Positions 1 through 9,594 of a DNA stretch of 64,000 nt are shown here, piece after piece. The position numbers and the translations under genes were made by a program. Source of the stretch: Streptomyces megasporus (lineage in GTDB: Bacteria; Actinomycetota; Actinomycetes; Streptomycetales; Streptomycetaceae); assembly GCF_000718985.1 (NCBI RefSeq), contig NZ_JODL01000005.1, positions 248,001 to 312,000 on the forward strand, written 5' to 3'. The notes beneath the pieces were generated by a model. It was not told the origin of the DNA and did no database searches. It worked only from the letters and a program-made list of their open reading frames with translations. The first letter of the stretch is position 1. Each line of letters begins with the position of its first letter.

Positions 1-121
1 GCGGCGTCTCCGCGTCGCAGAGGCGGATCTTCTCGGACACCTCCTTGAAGACCAGGATCTGGATGGCGACCAGTCGGATGGTGACCCGCGGCGTGCGACC
101 GGTCTCGGGAATGTTGCTCAC
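1..121 (-). CDS. Penicillin-binding protein 2, N-terminal fragment (window edge; apparent internal deletion)
   Basis: This is the start of the class B penicillin-binding protein that works with MreBCD in wall synthesis; its transpeptidase domain lies outside the window. The GTG start at 121 follows the mreD stop by 13 bases and has a GGAGG box seven bases before it. The 40 visible codons begin VSNIPETGRTPRVTIRLV, the usual Streptomyces PBP2 start. After ILVF the frame runs straight into KEVSEKIRLCDAETP. From memory of the family, a transmembrane helix and part of the pedestal domain (about 75-80 residues) should lie between these two stretches. The reading frame is kept across the join. Identity is well supported; whether the protein can still insert in the membrane is doubtful. 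Confidence 0.8.
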   Translation of the reverse strand, partial: MSNIPETGRTPRVTIRLVAIQILVFKEVSEKIRLCDAETP

Positions 122-134
122 TGCTCCACCTCCG

Positions 135-821
135 TCACAGTCGCTTGACTCCCCTGATGCGTCCCACCCGGCTCTTCGACGTCCGGGCCGACAGTCCGCC
201 GCCCCGGACACGGGCCGCGCGCGTTGCCCCGCCGCCGAGTCGGCCCACCCGGCCCGTGCCGAACAGCCCGCCACCGTGGGCGCTGTCGGTCGCGCTGCCC
301 GCCGCCTCGGCGAGCGGGTCGTGCTGGGTGCGGCGGGCCAGGGCCATGACCGCCGGGACGGTGAACGGCGCGAGCAGCAGGTCGTAGACGGTGGCCGTCA
401 ACAGCAGCCCGCCCAGGCCCACATGGCGGGCGGCGGTGTCCCCCACCAGCGCGCCGACCCCCGCGTACAGCAGGGTGGAGGAGAGCGCGGCGCCCGCCAC
501 GACGAGCATCGGGACGGTGGCGCTGCGGTGTCGGCCGTTCTCCGGCCTGGTCAGGCCCGCGGCGTAGCCGACGACGCACAGCACCAGGGCGTACCGGCCC
601 ACGGCGTGGTCGGCGGGCGGCGCGAGGTCGGCCAGCAGCCCGGCGCCGAAACCGACCAGGGCACCGCCCGTGTGGCCGTACACCAGCGCCAGGCCGAGGA
701 CGGTCAGCAGCAGCAAGTCCGGCACGGCGCCCGGCAGTTGGAGCCGGGCCAGCACGCTGACCTGGACGACCAGGGCGACGACCACCAGGGCGGTCGAGAG
801 CAGGATCCGGTTGAGGTGCAT
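135..821 (-). CDS. mreD: Rod shape-determining membrane protein MreD
   Basis: MreD is the integral membrane subunit of the MreBCD complex that organises peptidoglycan synthesis; in Streptomyces the complex mainly strengthens the spore wall. The 228-residue protein opens with a hydrophobic helix (ILLSTALVVVALVVQVSVLA) and has four to five further hydrophobic segments through about residue 165, the normal MreD pattern. The C-terminal 60 residues are Gly/Arg/Ala-rich and probably disordered, longer than in most bacterial MreD. It starts nine bases after the mreC stop, with its ribosome binding site overlapping the end of mreC, so it is co-transcribed and probably coupled with mreC and pbp2. Confidence 0.92.
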   Translation of the reverse strand: MHLNRILLSTALVVVALVVQVSVLARLQLPGAVPDLLLLTVLGLALVYGHTGGALVGFGAGLLADLAPPADHAVGRYALVLCVVGYAAGLTRPENGRHRSATVPMLVVAGAALSSTLLYAGVGALVGDTAARHVGLGGLLLTATVYDLLLAPFTVPAVMALARRTQHDPLAEAAGSATDSAHGGGLFGTGRVGRLGGGATRAARVRGGGLSARTSKSRVGRIRGVKRL

Positions 822-830
822 TGCTATCGG

Positions 831-1811
831 TCAGCTCCTGGAGGGGCTGGGGGCGGTGGTGGCCCCGTCGGAGGGCGTGGCCTCGTCGGAGGGGCTCGCG
901 CCCGCGGAGGGGGTGGCGGTCACCGTGACCGTCGGGGTGGGCCTGGCCTTCGGCGCCGGCGGGAGCACCGCGTCGCGCGGGTCGGTGCGCGGCGCCTTGA
1001 CGACGACGCCGACGATGTCGAGCTTGGTGAAGCCGACGTACGGCCGCACCCGCACCGTCCTGGTGAGGCCCCCGCTGTGCGGGTCGACCCGGATGACCTC
1101 ACCGACGGGCACGCCGGGGACGAAGGGCCTGTCGTTGCTGGAGCCGAAGGTGACCAGGCGGTCGCCCTTCTTCACCTCGGCCTTGCTGTTGAGGAGCTGG
1201 ACGGTCAGGGCGCTGTCGCCCCGGCCGTTGGCGAAGCCCAACTCGTTCGTGCCCTCCATTCGGGTGCCGACGGTGAAGTCGGGGTCGTTGGCGAGCAACA
1301 CGGTCGAGGTGCTCGGTCCGACGGTGGTCACCCGGCCGACGAGCCCGTCGCCGTTGATGACGGTCATGTCGCGCTTGATGCCGTCCCGCTCGCCGACGTC
1401 GAGGGTGACCGTCCAGGAGAACCCCTGGGCGGCGCCGATCCCGACGACCTGGGCCGCCTTGATGCCGTACTGTCCGGCGCCCGCGGTCTTGAGGAGCTTC
1501 TCCAGTTCGCGCACCCGGGAGTCGTTCCGGTCGGAGTCGGCCAGGCGCTGCCTCAGCTCCGCGTTCTCCCGCTCCAGTTGACCGATCCGGTCGTAGCGCT
1601 CGCCGGAGTCCCGTACGGCCGCGATGGCGTTGCCGACGGGGTCGACCGCGGCGGCGACGGTGTTCTCCACCGGACCGAGTACGGATGCCGTGACCTCTCT
1701 CGCCCCGTCGAGCGGCGAGCGCTCACCCCCGCGGATGTCCACCGTGATCAGTGCGAACGCGATGGCCACCAGCAGGACGAGCAGCAGCCGGCTCTCTCGT
1801 GTATCCCTCAC
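831..1811 (-). CDS. mreC: Rod shape-determining protein MreC
   Basis: MreC is a bitopic membrane protein whose extracytoplasmic part links MreB/MreD to penicillin-binding proteins. The 326-residue product has an N-terminal membrane anchor (LLLVLLVAIAFALITVDI, about residues 8-25), a coiled-coil stretch around residues 65-100 (IGQLERENAELRQRL), and two beta domains to about residue 270 (GLVGRVTTVGPSTSTVLL, PVGEVIRVDPHSGG). The last 45 residues are a Pro/Thr/Ser-rich tail. The ATG at 1811 is the first start that keeps the membrane anchor. It is 160 bases downstream of mreB, separated by a hairpin, and only nine bases before mreD. Confidence 0.93.
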   Translation of the reverse strand: MRDTRESRLLLVLLVAIAFALITVDIRGGERSPLDGAREVTASVLGPVENTVAAAVDPVGNAIAAVRDSGERYDRIGQLERENAELRQRLADSDRNDSRVRELEKLLKTAGAGQYGIKAAQVVGIGAAQGFSWTVTLDVGERDGIKRDMTVINGDGLVGRVTTVGPSTSTVLLANDPDFTVGTRMEGTNELGFANGRGDSALTVQLLNSKAEVKKGDRLVTFGSSNDRPFVPGVPVGEVIRVDPHSGGLTRTVRVRPYVGFTKLDIVGVVVKAPRTDPRDAVLPPAPKARPTPTVTVTATPSAGASPSDEATPSDGATTAPSPSRS

Positions 1812-1885
1812 GTGCGACGGCCGTGCCTTCCCGTTGTCGGAGTTGTCTGACCGTGGTGTCGTTCTGCCTCGTCGGCACGGACGGT

Positions 1886-1912
1886 GTTCGGGCCGCTCGC
1901 CGCGGCCCGAAC
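1886..1912 (-). terminator. Hairpin between mreB and mreC
   Basis: An 11-base perfect inverted repeat (GTTCGGGCCGC / GCGGCCCGAAC) with a five-base loop lies in the mreB-mreC gap. It could terminate or attenuate transcription after mreB, letting mreB be made in excess of mreCD-pbp2. No T-run follows, as is normal for Streptomyces hairpins. Confidence 0.6.
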
Positions 1913-1970
1913 GCCTCCGCGTCCGATCCGTGCGGTGGGACCGGGCACCCTCCCGCCCCCACCGCCGTCG

Positions 1971-3002
1971 TCACCGACGTGGTTGCGAGTCGAGCACCTG
2001 CTGGAGCGCCTCGAACTCCTCGACGCACTTGCCGGAGCCCAGCGCCACGGAGTCCAGCGGGTTCTCGGCGATGTGGATGGGCATGCCCGTCTCGCGCCGC
2101 AGCCGCTCGTCCAGGCCGCGCAGCAGGGCGCCGCCGCCGGTGAGCACGATGCCGCGGTCCATGATGTCGCCGGAGAGCTCCGGCGGGCACTTGTCGAGGG
2201 TGGTCTTCACCGCGTCCACGATGGAGCTGACGGGCTCCTCGATGGCCTTGCGGATCTCGGCGGCCGAGATCACCACCGTCTTCGGCAGTCCGCTGACGAG
2301 GTCGCGACCGCGGACCTCGGTGTGCTCGTCGGTCTCCATGTCGTACGCCGAGCCGATCGTGAGCTTGATGTTCTCGGCGGTCCGCTCGCCGAGGAGGAGG
2401 CTGTACTCCTTCTTGACGTGCTGGATGATCGCGTTGTCCAGCTCGTCGCCCGCGACGCGGATGGACTGCGCGGTGACGATCCCGCCCAGGGAGATCACCG
2501 CGACCTCGGTGGTGCCGCCGCCGATGTCGACGACCATGTTGCCCGTGGCCTCGTGGACCGGCAGCCCGGAACCGATCGCGGCGGCCATCGGCTCCTCGAT
2601 GATGTGCACCTGTCGGGCACCGGCCTGTGTGGACGCCTCGATGACCGCGCGGCGCTCGACGCCGGTGATCCCGGACGGAACGCAGACGACCACTCGGGGG
2701 CGCGCGAGATAACGCCGCTTGTGAATTTTGAGGATGAAGTAGCGGAGCATCCGCTCGGTGATCTCGAAGTCGGCGATAACGCCGTCCTTCAGGGGGCGGA
2801 CCGCCACGATGTTGCCGGGGGTGCGGCCGATCATCTTCTTCGCCTCGGCGCCGACCGCGAGGATTCCGCCGGTGTTGGTGTTGATGGCGACGACCGATGG
2901 TTCGTTGAGGACGATCCCGCGACCCCTGACGTACACCAGCGTGTTGGCGGTCCCGAGGTCGACAGCCATGTCACGGCCGATGAACGACATGTTGTTCGCC
3001 AT
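1971..3002 (-). CDS. mreB: Actin-like rod shape-determining protein MreB
   Basis: MreB is the bacterial actin that forms ATP-dependent filaments under the membrane. The 343-residue protein has the full actin fold signatures: phosphate-1 ([15 protein letters not shown], near residue 16), phosphate-2 ([16 protein letters not shown], near 160) and the adenosine motif ([12 protein letters not shown], near 288). Length is typical for MreB. It heads the mre cluster, and the roughly 210 bases upstream to the ndk terminator must hold its promoter. The last residues, VLDSQPRR, differ from many homologues but lie outside the core fold. Confidence 0.96.
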   Translation of the reverse strand: MANNMSFIGRDMAVDLGTANTLVYVRGRGIVLNEPSVVAINTNTGGILAVGAEAKKMIGRTPGNIVAVRPLKDGVIADFEITERMLRYFILKIHKRRYLARPRVVVCVPSGITGVERRAVIEASTQAGARQVHIIEEPMAAAIGSGLPVHEATGNMVVDIGGGTTEVAVISLGGIVTAQSIRVAGDELDNAIIQHVKKEYSLLLGERTAENIKLTIGSAYDMETDEHTEVRGRDLVSGLPKTVVISAAEIRKAIEEPVSSIVDAVKTTLDKCPPELSGDIMDRGIVLTGGGALLRGLDERLRRETGMPIHIAENPLDSVALGSGKCVEEFEALQQVLDSQPRR

Positions 3003-3214
3003 GAGGATACGTCAGGCCTTCCAACTGGAGCGATGTGAGGGGGGAGGACGGCAGCGTGCGCTGCGGGGCGGGAGAAGTTTCCATCGTAGTCGCGCCCGTT
3101 CGAACGCGGCGGGAGGGTTCCTCCTCCGTCATTGTCGGCGGAACGCGTGCCATCCCTGTAAGGGTTGACGTCGCGTCCGGGTGATTCGTTCCCCCGAGTG
3201 AGGGTGGATTCACG

Positions 3215-3246
3215 GTGGGGCGATCGAATTCCATCGATCGCCCCAC
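3215..3246 (-). terminator. ndk transcription terminator
   Basis: A perfect 13-base stem (GTGGGGCGATCGA / TCGATCGCCCCAC) with a six-base loop lies 30 bases past the ndk stop, between ndk and mreB. Confidence 0.8.
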
Positions 3247-3275
3247 GTCAAGAGTTCCGTGAAGATACCGTGCCG

Positions 3276-3689
3276 TCAGCCGTGAGAAGGGAAGAAAATC
3301 TTCACTTCCCTCTCCGCGGACTCTTCGGAGTCCGAGGCGTGGATGAGGTTCTCACGCACGATCGTCCCGAAGTCCCCCCGGATGGAGCCGGGCGGTGCGG
3401 CGATCGGGTCGGTCGGGCCGGCCAGGGCCCGCACCCCCTCGATGACCCTCTCGCCCTCGACGACCATCACCACGGCCGGGCCCGACGTCATGAACTCCAG
3501 CAGTGGCTCGTAGAACGGACGACCGACGTGCTCGGCGTAGTGCTGTTCCAGCGTCTCGCGGTCCAGTGTGCGCAGCTCCATCGCGCTGATCCGCCAGCCG
3601 GCCTTGCGCTCGATCCGTCCGACGATCTCACCGATCAGGCCCCGCCTGACCGCGTCGGGCTTGAGGAGGACGAGAGTGCGCTGGCTCAT
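3276..3689 (-). CDS. ndk: Nucleoside diphosphate kinase
   Basis: It transfers the gamma-phosphate of ATP to nucleoside diphosphates through a phosphohistidine, keeping NTP and dNTP pools balanced. At 137 residues it has the standard bacterial Ndk length. The catalytic histidine is H117 in NLIHASDS; the nucleotide-binding residues in LLKPDAVRRG near the N-terminus and PGSIRGDFG before the active site are intact. GAAGGAG lies about nine bases before the ATG at 3689. It has its own terminator, and the folC-DUF4233 unit upstream also ends in a hairpin, so it is probably monocistronic. Confidence 0.97.
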   Translation of the reverse strand: MSQRTLVLLKPDAVRRGLIGEIVGRIERKAGWRISAMELRTLDRETLEQHYAEHVGRPFYEPLLEFMTSGPAVVMVVEGERVIEGVRALAGPTDPIAAPPGSIRGDFGTIVRENLIHASDSEESAEREVKIFFPSHG

Positions 3690-3753
3690 GGGCTGCTGGC
3701 TCCTTCGGAGTACGGCGGAACAGGGAATTCACAAGTGCTCGAAAGGCTACAGG

Positions 3754-3779
3754 GGTGCCGCCGGAAGCCCGGCGGCACC
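3754..3779 (-). terminator. Terminator of the folC-DUF4233 operon
   Basis: A perfect 11-base stem (GGTGCCGCCGG / CCGGCGGCACC) with a four-base loop lies 17 bases past the stop of the gene at 3797. Confidence 0.75.
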
Positions 3780-3796
3780 GTCGTCGAGCGGTACCG

Positions 3797-4138
3797 TCAG
3801 GCGGTGTCGGCTCCGGCCGCGAACCGGGCCTTGGCCTCGTCGATCTTCCGACCGAAGTGGATCGAGGCCCACCACAGGCCGGCGAAGAGGGCGCCGAGGA
3901 AGAACATCGCCGGGACGACGAGGCCGGACGCGATCAGGCCGATCTGCAGCGCCCAGCCCAGGTGCAGCGCTCCGGGACGGGTGAGCACGCCGCACAGCAG
4001 CAGGCACAGCGCCATCGCCACGCCGCCGACGGTCCACACGGTCGTCGCGGACAGGTCGCCGAGCCGCATCGCCACCAGGGAGGCGAAGCCGATCACGAAG
4101 AACTCCCCGATGAGCGTGGAGGCGCAGAGCGTACGCAT
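3797..4138 (-). CDS. DUF4233-type small membrane protein
   Basis: A 113-residue protein with three to four hydrophobic helices (LIGEFFVIGFASLVAMRL, VWTVGGVAMALCLLLCGVL, LGWALQIGLIASGLVVPAMF, with FFLGALFAGLWWASIHFG following) and a short charged C-terminus. It matches the actinobacterial DUF4233 family, which regularly follows folC; no function is established that I know of. Its ATG is directly adjacent to the folC stop with no gap, so translation is probably coupled to folC. Confidence 0.85.
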   Translation of the reverse strand: MRTLCASTLIGEFFVIGFASLVAMRLGDLSATTVWTVGGVAMALCLLLCGVLTRPGALHLGWALQIGLIASGLVVPAMFFLGALFAGLWWASIHFGRKIDEAKARFAAGADTA

Positions 4139-5677
4139 CTAACGGTCCTTTCCGAGCAGCAGCCGGGCCTCGCCGACGGTGAAGACCGAACCGGTGACCA
4201 GCACGCCCGCACCGGCGTACTCGCCCTCCTCCTCGGCCAGGGTGACGGCCTCCTCCAGGGCGTCGTCGAGTCGCGGCTCCACCTGGACCCGCTCCTCTCC
4301 GAAGACCTCCACGGCCAGCGCCGCGAGTTCGTCCACGTCCATGGAACGGGCGGTGGTGTTCCGGGTGACCACGACCTCGGCGAAGATCGGCTCGAAGGCC
4401 TCCAGCAGCCCCCGTACGTCCTTGTCCGCGCTGGGGGCGACCACCCCGACCAGGCGGCTGAAGCCGAACGCCTCGGTGACCGCCTCGGCCGTGGCCCGCG
4501 CGCCCGCCGGGTTGTGGGCGGCGTCCAGCACGACGGTCGGACTGCGGCGCACCACCTCCAGCCGTCCCGGCGAGGTCACGGAGGCGAAGGCGGTGCGGAC
4601 GGAGTCGATGTCCAGGGCGCGGCCCTGCTCGGCGCCGATGCCGAAGAACGCCTCGACGGCGGCCAGCGCCACGGCGGCGTTGTGGGCCATGTGGGCGCCG
4701 TGCAGCGGCAGGAAGACCTCCGGGTACTCCCCGCCCAGCCCGCGCAGGGTCAGCAGTTGGCCGCCGACGGCGACCTCGCGGGAGACGACGCCGAACTCCA
4801 GCCCCTCGCGGGCCACGGTGGCGTCCATCTCCACGGCCTTGCGCAGGACCACCGCGGCGGCCTCCACCGGCTGCTGGGCCAGGACGACGGTGGCGCCCCG
4901 CTTGACGATCCCGGACTTCTCCCCCGCGATCTCCTCGGGTGTGTCGCCCAGCCGGTCGGTGTGGTCCAGGGAGATCGGGGTGACGACGGCGACGCCCGCG
5001 TCGACGACGTTGGTGGCGTCCCAGGTCCCGCCCATGCCGACCTCGACGACCGCGACGTCCACGGGAGCGTCGGCGAAGGCCGCGTAGGCCATGCCCGTGA
5101 GCACCTCGAAGAACGACAGCCGGTGCTCGAAGGAGGCGTCGACCATCTCGACGTACGGCTTGATGTCCCGGTACGTCTCGATGAACCGCTCGGGCGCGAT
5201 CGGCGCGCCGTCCAGGCTGATCCGCTCGGTCACGGCCTGCACGTGCGGGCTGCTGTAGCGGCCGGTCCGCAGGTCGAACGCCCCGAGCAGCGCCTCGATC
5301 ATCCGCGCGGTGGTGGTCTTGCCGTTGGTGCCGGTGATGTGGATGGCGGGGTAGGAGCGCTGGGGGTCGCCCAGGACGTCCATCAGGGCGGCGATGCGCT
5401 CCAGCGACGGGTCCAGCCGTGTCTCGGGCCAGCGGCCCACCAGCTCACTCTCCACCTCCCGCAGTGCCCGGTCCAGCTCGGGGTCCTCGGGCCGGGCGGG
5501 CAGGTCGCTCGGGGGCGGTCCCGTCCGGGCGCGCAGGGTGCGGCTGCCCGCCTCGATCACGGCCATGTCGGGATCACGCTCGGTCTCGGCGTCGATGATC
5601 TCGTCGAACTTCTCGGCCAGGTCGGGCTCGCCGTCGTGACCGTTGCCGGAATCGTCGTGCGGGGGGTGCTCACTCAC
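4139..5677 (-). CDS. folC: Bifunctional dihydrofolate synthase / folylpolyglutamate synthase
   Basis: It adds glutamate to dihydropteroate and to tetrahydrofolates, using ATP. The Mur-ligase-type P-loop is ITGTNGKTTTARM near residue 114; the downstream GGTWDATNVVDA and the substrate-binding HTDRLGDTPEEIAGEKSGI motifs are present, and the C-terminal ligase domain contains LDAAHNPAGARA. At 512 residues it is longer than the 420-450 typical of enteric FolC because of an acidic 80-90 residue N-terminal extension, which is common in actinomycetes. It forms a two-gene unit with the DUF4233 gene. Confidence 0.94.
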   Translation of the reverse strand: MSEHPPHDDSGNGHDGEPDLAEKFDEIIDAETERDPDMAVIEAGSRTLRARTGPPPSDLPARPEDPELDRALREVESELVGRWPETRLDPSLERIAALMDVLGDPQRSYPAIHITGTNGKTTTARMIEALLGAFDLRTGRYSSPHVQAVTERISLDGAPIAPERFIETYRDIKPYVEMVDASFEHRLSFFEVLTGMAYAAFADAPVDVAVVEVGMGGTWDATNVVDAGVAVVTPISLDHTDRLGDTPEEIAGEKSGIVKRGATVVLAQQPVEAAAVVLRKAVEMDATVAREGLEFGVVSREVAVGGQLLTLRGLGGEYPEVFLPLHGAHMAHNAAVALAAVEAFFGIGAEQGRALDIDSVRTAFASVTSPGRLEVVRRSPTVVLDAAHNPAGARATAEAVTEAFGFSRLVGVVAPSADKDVRGLLEAFEPIFAEVVVTRNTTARSMDVDELAALAVEVFGEERVQVEPRLDDALEEAVTLAEEEGEYAGAGVLVTGSVFTVGEARLLLGKDR

Positions 5678-5693
5678 TGTTTCAGTGTACGAA

Positions 5694-5742
5694 GCCGGCC
5701 ACCGCCGCCACGCCCGGGCGGGGTGTGGCGACGGCGGCCGGC
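5694..5742 (-). terminator. valS terminator
   Basis: An 18-base stem with two mismatches (GCCGGCCACCGCCGCCAC against GTGGCGACGGCGGCCGGC) fills most of the 91-base gap between valS and folC. Confidence 0.7.
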
Positions 5743-5768
5743 TCGTCGTACCGGTTCTCCCGGGCTTC

Positions 5769-8417
5769 TCAGCCCTGCGGCAGCGCCTCCAGCTGGGCGG
5801 AGATCCGGGCGATGTCCGCCTCGGCCTTCGCCTTGCGGGTGCGGATCTTCTCGACCACCTGGTCCGGGGCCTTGGCCAGGAAGCTCTCGTTGCCGAGCTT
5901 GGCCGTGGCCTGGGCCAGTTCCTTCTCCGCCGCCGCCAGGTCCTTCGTCAGACGCTTGCGCTCGGCCGCGAAGTCGATCGCGCCGGAGAGGTCCAGCTCG
6001 ACCCTGGCGCCCGCCACGGGCAGGGACGCGGTGGTCCGGAAGTCCTCGCCCGCGGGCTGCAGGCGCGCCAGGGAGCGGACGGCCGCCTCGTGCGCCACCA
6101 GGGGCGTCCCCTCCAGGGTGAGCCGGGCCGGGACGCGCTGACCGGGCTGGAGGCCCTGGTCGGCGCGGAACCGGCGAACCTCGGTGATCACCTGCTGGAG
6201 GGTGGCGATCTCCTTCTCCGCCGCCGTGTCGCGGAAGCCGGAGTCGGTCGGCCAGTCGGCGATCACCACCGACTCCCCGCCCGTCAGCGTCGTCCACAGC
6301 GTCTCGGTGACGAACGGCATCACCGGGTGGAGCAGCCGCAGCGTGACGTCCAGGACCTCGCCCAGGACGCGGGCGGAACGCCGGGCCGCCTCGCCGCCCT
6401 CGGCGAAGGTGGTCTTGGACAGCTCGACGTACCAGTCGAAGACCTCGTCCCACGCGAAGTGGTAGAGGAGGTCGGAGAGCTTGGCGAACTGGTAGTCGTC
6501 GTAGTACGCGTCCACCTCCGCCACGACCGTGTTCAGCCGGGAGAGGATCCAGCGGTCGGTCGCGAGGAGCTCCTCGGGCGCGGGCAGTTCGCCCTCGACC
6601 GTGGCGCCGTTCATCAGCGCGAAGCGGGTGGCGTTCCAGATCTTGTTGGCGAAGTTGCGGGACGCCTGGACCCAGTCCTCGCCGATGGGCACGTCGATGC
6701 CGGGGTTGGCGCCGCGCGCCAGCGTGAAGCGCAGCGCGTCGGAGCCGTACTTGTCCATCCAGTCCAGCGGATTGACCGCGTTGCCGAAGGACTTCGACAT
6801 CTTCTTGCCGAACTGGTCACGGACCATGCCGTGGAGCACGATCTGGTGGAACGGCGGGGTGCCGTCCATCGCGTACAGGCCGAACATCATCATCCGGGCG
6901 ACCCAGAAGAAGAGGATGTCGTACCCGGTGACCAGGACGGAGTTCGGATAGAACTTCGCCAGGCTCTCGGTCCGCTCGGGCCAGCCCAGCGTGGAGAACG
7001 GCCACAGGCCGGAGGAGAACCAGGTGTCCAGGACGTCCGTGTCCTGGTGCCAGCCCTCGCCGGACGGGGGCTCCTCGTCCGGGCCGACGCAGACCGTCTC
7101 GCCGTTCGGGCCGTACCAGACCGGGATGCGGTGGCCCCACCACAACTGGCGGGAGATGCACCAGTCGTGGAGGTTGTCCACCCAGTCGAAGTAGCGCTTG
7201 GCCATCTCCTTGGGGTGGATGGAGACCCGGCCGTCGCGGACCGCGTCGCCCGCCGCCTTGGCCAGCGGACCGACCTTGACCCACCACTGCATGGACAGGC
7301 GCGGCTCGATGGTGGTCTTGCAGCGCGAGCAGTGGCCGACGGAGTGGGTGTAGGGACGCTTCTCGGCGACGATCCGCCCCTCGGCGCGCAGCGCGGCGAC
7401 GACCGCCGAGCGGGCCTCCAGCCGGTCCAGACCCTGGAACGGGCCGTGGGCGGTGATCACCGCGTGCTCGTCCATGACCGTGATGGCGGGAAGGTCGTGG
7501 CGGCGGCCGATCTCGAAGTCGTTCGGGTCGTGCGCCGGGGTGACCTTGACGGCGCCGGTGCCGAACTCCGGGTCGACGTGCTCGTCCGCGACGATGGGGA
7601 TGCGGCGGCCGGTGAGCGGCAGCTCGATCTCGGTGCCGACGAGGCGGGCGTACCGCTCGTCGTCGGGGTGGACCGCCACGGCGGTGTCGCCGAGCATCGT
7701 CTCGGCGCGGGTGGTGGCGACGACGATGGAGTCCTCGCCCTCTCCGTAGCGGATGGAGACCAGCTCGCCGTCCTCGTCGGAGTACTCCACCTCGATGTCG
7801 GAGATGGCCGTCAGACAGCGCGGGCACCAGTTGATGATCCGCTCGGCGCGGTAGATCAGCTCGTCGTCGTAGAGCCGCTTGAAGATCGTCTGGACGGCCC
7901 GGGAGAGCCCCTCGTCCATGGTGAAGCGCTCACGTGACCAGGCGACACCGTCGCCCAGGCGCCTCATCTGGCCGGAGATCTGCCCGCCGGACTCCGCCTT
8001 CCACTGCCACACCCGTTCGACGAACGCCTCGCGGCCCAGGTCGTGGCGGGACTTGCCCTCCCTGGCCAGCTCGCGCTCGACGACGTTCTGGGTGGCGATG
8101 CCCGCGTGGTCCATGCCCGGCTGCCACAGCGTCTCGAAGCCCTGCATCCGCTTGCGGCGGGTGAGGGCGTCGATCAGCGTGTGCTCGAAGGCGTGGCCCA
8201 GGTGCAGGCTGCCGGTGACGTTGGGAGGCGGGATGACGATCGCGTACGGCGGCTTGTCGCTCGCCGCGTCCGCCTCGAAGTAACCACTCTCTACCCAGCG
8301 CTCGTACAGCTTCCCCTCTACCTCGGCCGGAACGTACTGGGTCGGCAGACTGGCGTGGGCACTGTTCGACGGCTCCGCCCCGGCGGGGGTCGGGCTCTGC
8401 TGAGTGTTCTCGGTCAC
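5769..8417 (-). CDS. valS: Valyl-tRNA synthetase
   Basis: It charges tRNA-Val. The HIGH-type motif appears as [14 protein letters not shown] near residue 60, and the KMSKS motif is intact in [11 protein letters not shown] near 545. The editing (CP1) domain lies between them, and the C-terminal coiled coil typical of ValRS is present ([18 protein letters not shown]). I chose the GTG at 8417 ([13 protein letters not shown]), giving 882 residues; the open frame extends another 48 codons upstream but that part is low-complexity, would overlap the divergent promoter region and has no homology I recognise. No T-box-like leader fits in the 133 bases upstream. Confidence 0.95.
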   Translation of the reverse strand: MTENTQQSPTPAGAEPSNSAHASLPTQYVPAEVEGKLYERWVESGYFEADAASDKPPYAIVIPPPNVTGSLHLGHAFEHTLIDALTRRKRMQGFETLWQPGMDHAGIATQNVVERELAREGKSRHDLGREAFVERVWQWKAESGGQISGQMRRLGDGVAWSRERFTMDEGLSRAVQTIFKRLYDDELIYRAERIINWCPRCLTAISDIEVEYSDEDGELVSIRYGEGEDSIVVATTRAETMLGDTAVAVHPDDERYARLVGTEIELPLTGRRIPIVADEHVDPEFGTGAVKVTPAHDPNDFEIGRRHDLPAITVMDEHAVITAHGPFQGLDRLEARSAVVAALRAEGRIVAEKRPYTHSVGHCSRCKTTIEPRLSMQWWVKVGPLAKAAGDAVRDGRVSIHPKEMAKRYFDWVDNLHDWCISRQLWWGHRIPVWYGPNGETVCVGPDEEPPSGEGWHQDTDVLDTWFSSGLWPFSTLGWPERTESLAKFYPNSVLVTGYDILFFWVARMMMFGLYAMDGTPPFHQIVLHGMVRDQFGKKMSKSFGNAVNPLDWMDKYGSDALRFTLARGANPGIDVPIGEDWVQASRNFANKIWNATRFALMNGATVEGELPAPEELLATDRWILSRLNTVVAEVDAYYDDYQFAKLSDLLYHFAWDEVFDWYVELSKTTFAEGGEAARRSARVLGEVLDVTLRLLHPVMPFVTETLWTTLTGGESVVIADWPTDSGFRDTAAEKEIATLQQVITEVRRFRADQGLQPGQRVPARLTLEGTPLVAHEAAVRSLARLQPAGEDFRTTASLPVAGARVELDLSGAIDFAAERKRLTKDLAAAEKELAQATAKLGNESFLAKAPDQVVEKIRTRKAKAEADIARISAQLEALPQG

Positions 8418-8550
8418 GACCGCCAGTGTACGGGCCGCTGTGTAGCGGTCTCGAACCGGTTTGGGGACCGGATGCGCGGGGGATGGCGGCCGTCCGCCAG
8501 GATGGGGCCGCGTATGCGCGTACACGTCCAGCACCAGGGGGAGCCTCCTC

Positions 8551-9480
8551 GTGAGCCACAACCAGCCACCGCCGCAGCCCGGTCCGTACGGCGGGCAGCC
8601 GCCGCAGCCCGGCTACGGCCACCCGCCACAGCCCGGTCATCCGCAACAGCCCGGCTACGGCTATCCGCAACAGCCGGGTTACCCGCAGCAGCCCGGCTTC
8701 CCCCAGCAGCAGGGGTACCCCGGGCAGCCCGGCTATCCGCAGCAGCCGGGTTACCCGCAGCAGCCCGGTCCCTACGTGCCCCCGCCCCCGCAGAGCGGCG
8801 GCACGGGCAAGGTGATCGGCATCGTCATCGGTGCCGTCGCGGTCGTGGCCGCGCTCGCGGTGGGCGCCTGGCTGTTCTTCGGCACCGGCGCCGGCGGCAG
8901 CGACATCGCCGACGACGGACCGCACAAGCTGATCACCCCCGAGACCGTGCTCAACGGCGAGTACAAGAAGGCCGGCGGCAGGGACCTCCCCGACACCGAC
9001 ATCGAGGAGTTCGAGCAGTTCGGGGTCGAGAACCCCCAAGGCGTCCGCGGCGACTACGTCTCCGGGTCGGCGACCGCCCGGAAGGCCGTCCAGTTCCAGG
9101 GGGCCTGGGGAGACGTCGACGACCCCGAGGCGGTCGTCGACGCCCTGTTCTCGAAGCTGGAGGAGGAGGCCGGCAAGGATCCCAGCCTCGGCGGTGGAGG
9201 GGAGGCCAAGCTGGTGGGCGAACCGAAGGAGGTCTCCCCCGCCGGGCTGGAGAACGCCGTCATGAAGTGCCAGGCGATCGAGTTCACCGGTGGTTCCTCC
9301 AGCGGCATCGGCCAGAAGGGGTTCTCCGTGCCGTTCTGCGCCTGGGGCGACCGCAGCACCGTCGCATACGGGGCGTACAACGACGCTTCCGCGGTCCTCA
9401 GCGGCAAGGAACTCTCACTCGACGAAACCGCCGACATCATGGCGAAGCTCCGCGACGACGTACGCGTCAAGGCGGAGTGA
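8551..9480 (+). CDS. Membrane-anchored protein with Pro/Gln/Tyr-rich repeat N-terminus
   Basis: The GTG at 8551 follows a GGGGGAG box by seven bases and opens [15 protein letters not shown]. Residues 1-85 are repeats of the type YPQQPG(Y/F), a cytoplasmic low-complexity region. One transmembrane helix follows ([21 protein letters not shown], about 91-111), then an extracytoplasmic domain of about 195 residues with no family I recognise. The architecture (repeat tail, one helix, external domain) is common among Streptomyces membrane proteins of unknown function. It is divergent from valS and convergent with clpX, with a strong terminator after it. Confidence 0.85.
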   Translation: MSHNQPPPQPGPYGGQPPQPGYGHPPQPGHPQQPGYGYPQQPGYPQQPGFPQQQGYPGQPGYPQQPGYPQQPGPYVPPPPQSGGTGKVIGIVIGAVAVVAALAVGAWLFFGTGAGGSDIADDGPHKLITPETVLNGEYKKAGGRDLPDTDIEEFEQFGVENPQGVRGDYVSGSATARKAVQFQGAWGDVDDPEAVVDALFSKLEEEAGKDPSLGGGGEAKLVGEPKEVSPAGLENAVMKCQAIEFTGGSSSGIGQKGFSVPFCAWGDRSTVAYGAYNDASAVLSGKELSLDETADIMAKLRDDVRVKAE

Positions 9481-9508
9481 CCCGCGGCCGCGCACCGCGC
9501 GGCGCACA

Positions 9509-9550
9509 CGGCGAGGGGCCGCCCGGAGTGCTCCGGGCGGCCCCTCGCCG
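9509..9550. terminator. Bidirectional terminator between the 8551 gene and clpX
   Basis: A 20-base perfect stem (outer arms CGGCGAGGGGCCGCCCGGAG and its complement) with almost no loop sits between two convergent genes and should stop transcription from both sides. Confidence 0.85.
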
Positions 9551-9594
9551 CATGTGTGTTCCGTGTGCGCGTATGCGCCCGGCCGTGTGGGGCC

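Noticed and set aside
45..1850. A 601-codon open frame on the plus strand opposite mreC and mreD
   Set aside because: It is a high-GC shadow: Arg/Gly/Asp-rich, no domain, and fully antisense to well-recognised genes.
8418..8550. A T-box leader upstream of valS
   Set aside because: The gap is only 133 bases, shared with a divergent gene, and no T-box motif or specifier structure was seen.
5769..8561. Longer valS start with 48 extra residues
   Set aside because: The extra residues are low-complexity, and the GTG at 8417 gives the conserved N-terminus.
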